From: Mycolicibacterium austroafricanum
GTDB taxonomy: Bacteria > Actinomycetota > Actinomycetes > Mycobacteriales > Mycobacteriaceae
Assembly: GCF_902705885.1 (NCBI RefSeq)
Contig: NZ_CACSIP010000012.1
Coordinates: forward strand, 56,678 to 93,029
Direction: 5' to 3'
DNA length: 36,352 nucleotides
A model generated the notes under the pieces. It was not told where the DNA came from, searched no databases, and worked only from the letters and a program-made list of their open reading frames with translations. This document shows, one piece after another, positions 31,986-36,352 of this stretch. The translations under genes and the position numbers were made by a program. Positions within the stretch are counted from its first letter, which is position 1; each line of letters opens with the position of its first letter.

Positions 31986-32845
31986 GCCTGCTTCGGCCCT
32001 TCGACCACACCCTGCGCGGCCCGCGCACGCTGTTCGTAGCCCTGCCGCTTCGTGTTGTCGAACTCCAGGAACACGTTGTCCAGTCCGAGTTTCCGATTCA
32101 TCCAGCGACGCCCGCGCGGGCCCAGCATCTGGGCGGCCTGCGCGGTGAAGCGCAGGAACGGCGGCACCGAGACGTGGGTCTTCGGCTTGTCGAGGGTCTT
32201 CACGATGGCCGCCGCGATGTCCTCAGGCTCTACGGGTTTGGTGCCCGGCGTCTCCCGCGTTCCCGAGATCAGCTCGGTGTTCGTGAACGGCGGCATCACC
32301 ACCGACACGTGCACGCCGTGTGGCGCCATCTCGTCGGCCAGCGCCGCGGACAGCCCGACCACGCCGAACTTGGCACCGACGTAGACGACCTGGCCGGGAA
32401 CCGGGATCACCCCTGACAGCGAGGCGATGTTGATGATGTGGCCCCGCCTGCGGCTGACCATGTCGGGAAGCACCAATTGGCATCCGGCGATCACGCCGTA
32501 GAGGTTGACCTCGATCGAGGAGCGGATCGACCCCTCGGACTGCTCCAGGAACGGGCCGATCGGCATCACGCCGGCGTTGTTGATCAGCACGTCGATGTGG
32601 CCGCCACCGTCGGTACGGGCCTTGTCGAGGAACGTTGCGAACGACTCCCGGTCCGTCACGTCGAGTGGGTAGCCCGAGACCGACCCGAGCTTGGTCAGCT
32701 GGGCCACCGCGGACTCCTGAAGCGCCACGTCGCGGTCACCGATGACGACGCGAGCACCCCGCTTGAGCAGTGCTGTCGCGGTCGCATACCCGATGCCCCG
32801 GGCCGCGCCGGTGATGGCGATGGTCTTGCCCTGGATGTTGTCCAT
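31949..32845 (-). CDS. short-chain dehydrogenase/reductase (SDR)
   Basis: A 298-residue classical SDR oxidoreductase. The cofactor motif TGAARGIG is at 12-19, Asp36 at the end of strand 2 suggests NAD(H), NNAG is at 88-91, and the catalytic set is a serine near 141-143, Tyr154 and Lys158 (YVGAK). A C-terminal extension of about 45 basic residues (RFTAQAAQMLGPRGRRWMNRKL) is common in mycobacterial SDRs. ATG 32845 is chosen because a TAAAGT -10 box lies 8 nt upstream; the longer frame to 33235 is the shadow of the next gene. An inverted repeat at 32852-32873 overlaps that promoter. Substrate unknown. Confidence 0.92.
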   Translation of the reverse strand: MDNIQGKTIAITGAARGIGYATATALLKRGARVVIGDRDVALQESAVAQLTKLGSVSGYPLDVTDRESFATFLDKARTDGGGHIDVLINNAGVMPIGPFLEQSEGSIRSSIEVNLYGVIAGCQLVLPDMVSRRRGHIINIASLSGVIPVPGQVVYVGAKFGVVGLSAALADEMAPHGVHVSVVMPPFTNTELISGTRETPGTKPVEPEDIAAAIVKTLDKPKTHVSVPPFLRFTAQAAQMLGPRGRRWMNRKLGLDNVFLEFDNTKRQGYEQRARAAQGVVEGPKQAQSNTGSGSPAR

Positions 32846-32851
32846 GCGGCC

Positions 32852-32873
32852 AAACTTTACACATGTCAAGTTT
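32852..32873. promoter_or_regulatory. inverted repeat over the SDR promoter
   Basis: AAACTTTACA and TGTCAAGTTT are 10-bp arms with one mismatch, separated by CA. On the minus strand the arms contain TTGACA and the -10-like TAAAGT (32854-32859), which is 8 nt from the SDR start. The site fits a TetR-type operator, but no regulator gene adjoins it. Confidence 0.45.
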
Positions 32874-32900
32874 TTGGCAAAAGTCCCCTCGGAAGTCCCC

Positions 32901-33569
32901 TCATTCGACGACGTCGCCCGTCGCCGGGCCGAACAGGAACAGGTGGTCGAGAACCGGCGCCGGGTCGCTCGACCAGGCCATCGCAGCCAGCTGAGCGCGA
33001 CTTCGGCGCCCCGTCCGCCACCGCAGTGCCTCGAACCGCGTGGTCTGCAGTCGGATCTCGGTCCCGTCGACCGGACCGCTGCGGTACTCGCCGTCTTCCA
33101 CGACGATCCGCAGTGGTACCGGCGGGCGCAATAGCGTGAGCAGGCGGTCGGCGGTCCAGCGCACCGACTCGGCATCCCGCGCCCCCGGTTCTCCGATCGC
33201 GCTGCGGATGTCGTGTTCGTGGCATGCGATATCACCGAGCGGCGGTTCCAGGCCGGTGCTCTCGGCCAGTTCCCGGAGCCGAGCAGTGGCGGAGGCCCAG
33301 ATCATCAGGATCTCGGCCTCGTCGCACCCGCTGAAGCGGGCGACGTGCTCGGCCGTCTGTTCGTCCGTCGGCGCGCCGGACAGTCGTCCGTCCGCCCAAT
33401 CCTGGGCGACCGCGGTCATGTGTGAAACCACGTCGCGCACCGACCAACCTGGGCACGCCGGGACCTGGCCCTCCCAGGTGGCGGGCGGCGCGTCGGTCAG
33501 CAGGCGGGCGATCCGCATCTGGGTGTCCTGGTAGACATCGGCGATCTCTGATGCCTCACGAAGCGGCAC
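32901..33569 (-). CDS. mycothiol-dependent maleylpyruvate isomerase-family protein
   Basis: A 222-residue protein with an N-terminal DinB-like MDMPI metal-binding domain: LLTDAPPATWEGQVPACPGWSVRDVVSHM and ACHEHDIRSAIGEP supply the conserved His residues. A C-terminal SCP2-like domain follows (LRIVVEDGEYR, DPAPVLDHLFLFG). Members use mycothiol as cofactor for isomerase or thiol-transfer reactions, but most mycobacterial copies have no known substrate. GTG 33569 is preferred (GGGAG 10 nt upstream); GTG 33578 is the alternative, with the ribosome site too close. It overlaps the DUF899 gene end, so it is co-transcribed. Confidence 0.85.
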   Translation of the reverse strand: MPLREASEIADVYQDTQMRIARLLTDAPPATWEGQVPACPGWSVRDVVSHMTAVAQDWADGRLSGAPTDEQTAEHVARFSGCDEAEILMIWASATARLRELAESTGLEPPLGDIACHEHDIRSAIGEPGARDAESVRWTADRLLTLLRPPVPLRIVVEDGEYRSGPVDGTEIRLQTTRFEALRWRTGRRSRAQLAAMAWSSDPAPVLDHLFLFGPATGDVVE

Positions 33570-34275
33570 AGTGACCACACTCCCGCTGCTCGCCGTAGGT
33601 GTCGTGCCAGCTCCACCACTCGTAGGGCGCGGACTGCGGGTATCCCGGCGGCGAGTCCTCCCAGCTTTCCTGTCGTCCCAGGGCGGTCATGTCGAGGAAG
33701 TTGACCGTGTTGACGAACGCCTCGTCGCCGCGGTTGTTGATGAAGTACGTGCGGAACACCCGGTCCTCGCCGTCGACCTGCCAGCGGATGAATGCGTTGG
33801 TGCCGTGCCACTTGTCGACGTCGAAGTCGACGTCGAAAGCGCTGCCTTCATCGGGAAGCATTGTGTACCAGGGGATGTCCCAGCCCATGCGCTCCTTGAT
33901 CAGCGCCAGGTCCGACTGTGACCCGCGGGAGGTGTAGACCAGGGTGGTGTCCCGGGCGTTGAGATGGGCGAGGTTGCCGATGTGGTCGGCCATCAAAGAG
34001 CAACCGACACATCCGTGTTCAGGCCACCCGTCCACGTCGGGATCCATGAATGCGCGGTAGACGATCAGTTGTCGACGCCCGTCGAACAGGTCGAGCAGGC
34101 TCACGGTGCCGCCGGGGCCGTCGAAGCGGTAGTCCTTGTCGACCGGTGTCCAGGGCATCCGCCGCCGCATGGCGGCGAGCGCATCGCGGGCCCGGGTGAA
34201 CTCTTTCTCCTTGGCCAGCATGTTCTCGAGCGCTGACTCCCACTGCTGCCGGGACACGATCTCGGGTGCCTTCAT
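33556..34275 (-). CDS. DUF899 thioredoxin-like family protein
   Basis: A 239-residue member of the DUF899 (AhpC/TSA-like fold) family, probably a cytosolic redox or hydrolytic protein; the reaction is unknown. Landmarks are FDGPGGTVSLLDLFDGRRQLIVYRAFM, a CxxC in GCVGCSLMADHIG, and FNTYF-like FRTYFINNRGDEAF. Unusually, the extreme C-terminus reads ECGHCAAS, a second CxxC with the PDI-type CGHC sequence. ATG 34275 has GGAGGG 7 nt upstream. It is divergent from an arsR-SRPBCC pair, an arrangement suggesting that ArsR regulates it through the palindromes between them. Confidence 0.87.
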   Translation of the reverse strand: MKAPEIVSRQQWESALENMLAKEKEFTRARDALAAMRRRMPWTPVDKDYRFDGPGGTVSLLDLFDGRRQLIVYRAFMDPDVDGWPEHGCVGCSLMADHIGNLAHLNARDTTLVYTSRGSQSDLALIKERMGWDIPWYTMLPDEGSAFDVDFDVDKWHGTNAFIRWQVDGEDRVFRTYFINNRGDEAFVNTVNFLDMTALGRQESWEDSPPGYPQSAPYEWWSWHDTYGEQRECGHCAAS

Positions 34276-34300
34276 GGGGTTTCCCTCCGTCCGGATATTA

Positions 34301-34312
34301 AACGAATTCGTT
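34301..34312. promoter_or_regulatory. perfect 12-bp palindrome AACGAATTCGTT
   Basis: Lies in the 86-bp gap between the DUF899 and arsR genes, six bases from a second palindrome. Candidate binding site for the ArsR protein or for a regulator of the DUF899 gene. Confidence 0.45.
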
Positions 34313-34317
34313 GAGCA

Positions 34318-34332
34318 TTCTGGACTCCAGAA
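34318..34332. promoter_or_regulatory. palindrome TTCTGG-ACT-CCAGAA, candidate ArsR operator
   Basis: Perfect 6-bp arms around ACT. It covers the expected -35 position of the arsR promoter (-10 at 34349-34354), so binding would autorepress. Confidence 0.5.
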
Positions 34333-34348
34333 GAACATGCATGGGCGC

Positions 34349-34354
34349 TATAGT
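34349..34354 (+). promoter_or_regulatory. -10 box TATAGT, leaderless arsR promoter
   Basis: TATAGT is followed by seven bases and ATG 34362. There is no ribosome-binding site. Confidence 0.55.
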
Positions 34355-34361
34355 CAACAGA

Positions 34362-34694
34362 ATGGTTGAAGATCCGCTGCTGGACCGTGCGTACGCCGCA
34401 TTGGCCGATCCCACCCGCCGGTGGCTGCTGGAGACGTTGCGCCAGGGTGATGCGCGGATCACCGATCTGGCTGCGCCACTTCCGATGACGTTCGCGGGGG
34501 TGTCACGACACGTCGGCGTGCTGGAGTCGGCCGGCCTTGTCCGGCGCGAGGTGCGCGGCCGCGAGCACTGGTTGTCCGCGCGACCGGACGGTCTCAAGTC
34601 CGCGCAGCGGTGGATCGATGAGCAGACGGACTTCTGGTCCACCCGCGCGGACGCACTGTCGGCGCGGCTGCGCAAGAAGGGGCGTGGCCGGTGA
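34362..34694 (+). CDS. ArsR-family transcriptional regulator
   Basis: A 110-residue winged-helix repressor. ADPTRRWLLETLRQGDARITDLA and SRHVGVLESAGLVRREVRGREHW are the typical ArsR helices and wing. No Cys residues are present, so the usual thiolate metal sites are absent; it belongs to the group paired with SRPBCC proteins rather than to arsenic/zinc sensors. ATG 34362 is preferred over 34311 because TATAGT lies 7 nt upstream and translation from 34311 would cross a palindromic operator. Its stop overlaps the GTG of the next gene by 4 nt. Confidence 0.92.
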   Translation: MVEDPLLDRAYAALADPTRRWLLETLRQGDARITDLAAPLPMTFAGVSRHVGVLESAGLVRREVRGREHWLSARPDGLKSAQRWIDEQTDFWSTRADALSARLRKKGRGR

Positions 34695-35128
34695 CCAGCC
34701 CGCCCGTGGTCCGTGTGCAACGGGTGATGCCCGCCAGGCCCGAGGAGGTCTTCGATGAATGGCTGGACCCGGAAGCGTTGGCGGACTGGATGTGTCCGCG
34801 CCCGGTCAGGTGTGTCGCGATCACCGTCGAACCCCATGTCGGTGGCCGTGTCCGGTTCGACGTCGACGACTCGGGATCGCTGGTGCTGATCACCGGGCAG
34901 TTCCTCGACATCGATCGGCCGCGGTTGTTGCGCTTCACCTGGAGTCACTCGGGGTGGACGGATCCGACGGTGACGAGCATCGTCAGCGTCGCGTTCGAAC
35001 CCGCCGGCGAGGATCAGACGCTGATGTCGATCGAACACTCGCTGTTGCCGCCGGAGGCGATCGAGGATCACGACCTCGGGTGGACGGCCACCGCCGATCA
35101 GCTGATGGCACTGCTGCCGCGGCGGTGA
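34691..35128 (+). CDS. SRPBCC (AHSA1-like) domain protein
   Basis: A 145-residue START/Bet v 1-like protein with a hydrophobic cavity: VRVQRVMPARPEEVFDEWLDPEALADWMCP at the N-terminus, GGRVRFDV and GQFLDIDRPRLLRFTW in the middle, TATADQLMALLP at the end. ArsR-SRPBCC gene pairs with GTGA overlap are common in actinobacteria, and the SRPBCC partner is thought to bind or process a small hydrophobic ligand. Neither ligand nor reaction can be named here. GTG 34691. Confidence 0.92.
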   Translation: MTSPPVVRVQRVMPARPEEVFDEWLDPEALADWMCPRPVRCVAITVEPHVGGRVRFDVDDSGSLVLITGQFLDIDRPRLLRFTWSHSGWTDPTVTSIVSVAFEPAGEDQTLMSIEHSLLPPEAIEDHDLGWTATADQLMALLPRR

Positions 35129-35160
35129 TTTGTCTGCAGCTTCCCGTCGGTGGACCCACC

Positions 35161-35166
35161 TATACT
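35161..35166 (+). promoter_or_regulatory. -10 box TATACT, leaderless promoter of 13E12 gene
   Basis: TATACT is followed by seven bases and ATG 35174. Immediately upstream, GGTGG-AC-CCACC (35149-35160) forms a small near-palindrome in the spacer region. Confidence 0.55.
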
Positions 35167-35173
35167 CGAACAC

Positions 35174-36352
35174 ATGTTCGACGACTCGCTTCCTGGCCCA
35201 GACGGGCTCAGCGGTCTCAGCGATGCTGCGCTGGCCCAGGCCGCTGCGGGCTGGGCGGGCGCAGCGGCGGCGGCCGAGGCGCGGAAGCTGGCGGTGATCG
35301 CCGAGGTCGAACGCCGCGCCCGTTGCGCTGCGCAGCATCCGAACTGGGTCGTCGACGACATCGACGCCGCCGCTGCCGGGCTGTCGTGCGCCCTGACGAT
35401 CAGCCACGGCCGAGCGTTGGGCCAGATCGGGGTGGCGGTCACGCTGCGTGACCGCCTCCCGAAGGTCGGGGCCCGGTTCCTGGCCGGGCACATCAGTGCG
35501 GCGATGATCTCCACGATCGCCTGGCGCACCCACCTGGTGTGCGATCCGGTCGCGTTGGCCCGCATCGACACCGCAATCGCCGACCGCGCCCCGGCCTGGG
35601 GCCCGCTGTCGCAGAACAAATTGGAAAAAGCCATCGACTTCTGGGTCGAGCGTGACGACCCCGATGCGGTACGCCGGGTCCGCAATGCAGTGCGCGGCCG
35701 CGACTTCGTCATCGGGGACCGTGACGACGCCACCGGCACCGTGAGCGTGCACGGGCGACTCTCGGCGTCCGACGCGGCGCTGCTCGAGCGGCGCCTGAGC
35801 GCCATGCTCGCCACGGTGTGTGACGACGACCCACGCACCCTGGCCCAACGCCGCGCCGATATTGTCGGCGCGATCGCCGCCCACGCCACCGCGCTGGGGT
35901 GCCGATGTGACAACCCCGAGTGCGGCGCCGACACCGTTGACAGCCGAGCCCGCAACGTGACTATCCACGTCTTCACCGACAAAGAAAGCCTCGACGACAG
36001 TGTCGACCCGAAACTGCACGGGCCTGGCGTCGACGCCCCACCCAGAACCGAACCCGCGGCCGCGAGGCCCACTGAACCGGCAGCCGCGAAGTCCACGGAA
36101 CCGGCAGCCGCGAAGTCCACGGAACCGGCAGCCGCGAGGTCCACGGAACCCGCGGCCGCGAAACCGGTTCGGCGGCGGCGCTCCGCGGCATTGATCCCCG
36201 GGGCCAAAGGTGCGATCGTGCCCCCGGCACTGTTGGCCGACCTGATCGCCCACGGTGCCAGAATCCGCTACGTCGCCGTTCCCGGCCCCTGTCCGGAGGA
36301 CCGCTACCGCCCCTCGACCGCGCTGCAGGACTTCGTCCGCACCCGCGACCTG
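35174..36352 (+). CDS. 13E12 repeat family protein (DUF222, HNH nuclease expected), 3' end outside window
   Basis: Open from ATG 35174 to the window edge for exactly 393 codons. The first 290 residues are a DUF222 domain (LAVIAEVERRAR, GARFLAGHISAAMISTIAWRTHLV, GRLSASDAALLERRLSAML, LAQRRADIVGAIAAHATALGC), followed by RNVTIHVFTDKESL. Residues 292-331 are five TEPAAA[KR][SP] octapeptides, then a segment ending TALQDFVRTRDL, which normally precedes the CRFPGC-type HNH nuclease motif; that motif lies beyond the window. Mycobacterial 13E12 genes are multicopy and of unclear function, possibly degenerate mobile-element nucleases. This position corresponds to the 13E12 gene Rv0393 of M. tuberculosis. 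Confidence 0.9.
   Translation, partial: MFDDSLPGPDGLSGLSDAALAQAAAGWAGAAAAAEARKLAVIAEVERRARCAAQHPNWVVDDIDAAAAGLSCALTISHGRALGQIGVAVTLRDRLPKVGARFLAGHISAAMISTIAWRTHLVCDPVALARIDTAIADRAPAWGPLSQNKLEKAIDFWVERDDPDAVRRVRNAVRGRDFVIGDRDDATGTVSVHGRLSASDAALLERRLSAMLATVCDDDPRTLAQRRADIVGAIAAHATALGCRCDNPECGADTVDSRARNVTIHVFTDKESLDDSVDPKLHGPGVDAPPRTEPAAARPTEPAAAKSTEPAAAKSTEPAAARSTEPAAAKPVRRRRSAALIPGAKGAIVPPALLADLIAHGARIRYVAVPGPCPEDRYRPSTALQDFVRTRDL
36047..36166 (+). repeat. 24-bp tandem repeat (5 units) inside the 13E12 gene
   Basis: Five in-frame 24-bp units starting at 36047, 36071, 36095, 36119 and 36143 encode TEPAAARP, TEPAAAKS, TEPAAAKS, TEPAAARS and TEPAAAKP. Units 2 and 3 are nearly identical at DNA level. 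It is a minisatellite linking DUF222 to the HNH region and likely varies in copy number. Confidence 0.85.

Noticed and set aside
35149..35160. GGTGG-AC-CCACC near-palindrome as a terminator of the SRPBCC gene
   Set aside because: A 2-nt loop cannot form a hairpin and there is no T-tract; it is more likely promoter-spacer sequence of the 13E12 gene.
34298..36253. 651-codon minus-strand open frame across arsR, SRPBCC and 13E12 genes
   Set aside because: It crosses three supported plus-strand genes and their promoters and has repeat-derived low complexity.

Overview
The window is high-GC actinobacterial DNA. Gene content and order point to a Mycobacterium, most likely a fast-growing Mycolicibacterium-type species; I do not claim a species. 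From recall of the M. tuberculosis map, 1985-19100 follows the Rv0365c-Rv0356c block read in reverse (GH76 glycosidase, DedA, fba, Rv0361-like, DUF3151/Rv0360c-like, M50 protease/Rv0359-like, Rv0358-like, purA, thioesterase/Rv0356c-like), with extra genes interspersed and no mgtE (Rv0362) between fba and the Rv0361-like gene. The stretch 28241-31580 corresponds to Rv0389-Rv0391 (purT, rhodanese, metZ). The window ends inside a 13E12/DUF222-HNH family gene.

Layout. 1-1911 (minus): a TetR repressor and the DHA2-type drug exporter it probably controls; the exporter runs off the left edge. A perfect 20-bp palindrome lies in the promoter region shared with the divergent GH76 gene. 1985-4967 (plus): GH76 alpha-mannanase-like protein translationally coupled to an NhaA antiporter fused to a DsbA-like thioredoxin domain. 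4964-5668 (minus): DedA. 5734-6747 (plus): zinc alcohol dehydrogenase. 6853-10842 (minus): a 1329-residue secreted modular protein (Ser/Asp-rich stalk, about 18 beta-roll-like repeats, three cadherin/VCBS-like modules, a seven-bladed YVTN propeller). 11138-13524: fba, an Rv0361-like membrane protein and a DUF3151 protein. 13536-15656: divergent CDF metal exporter and polysaccharide pyruvyl transferase. 15663-17046 (minus): M50 protease and Rv0358-like protein.

17149-24175 (plus): a tightly packed run of purA, hotdog thioesterase, membrane diguanylate cyclase, CYP102-type self-sufficient P450 and a six-TM protein. The CYP102 protein aligns end to end with P450-BM3 but has Leu in place of the almost universal I-helix acid. 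24120-27651 (minus): an MMPL transporter, a CYP105-like P450 and its [3Fe-4S] ferredoxin. Divergent from these, a MarR gene is translationally coupled to purT and heads a plus-strand run through an NTF2-like membrane protein, rhodanese, metZ and a small unknown protein (27714-31985). 31949-34275 (minus): SDR, mycothiol-dependent isomerase-like protein and DUF899 protein. 34362-35128 (plus): ArsR plus SRPBCC pair. 35174-36352 (plus): partial 13E12 gene with an internal 24-bp tandem repeat.

A recurring theme is leaderless expression. In at least nine genes a TANNNT -10 box lies 5-8 nt upstream of the start codon, so transcription probably starts at or next to the start codon. Several such promoters carry palindromes that look like autoregulatory operators (TetR, ArsR, MarR, the CDF gene). 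I see no rRNA, tRNA, CRISPR array, insertion sequence or prophage. No intergenic gap exceeds 300 bases; the longest, 10843-11137, holds only candidate promoter sequence.
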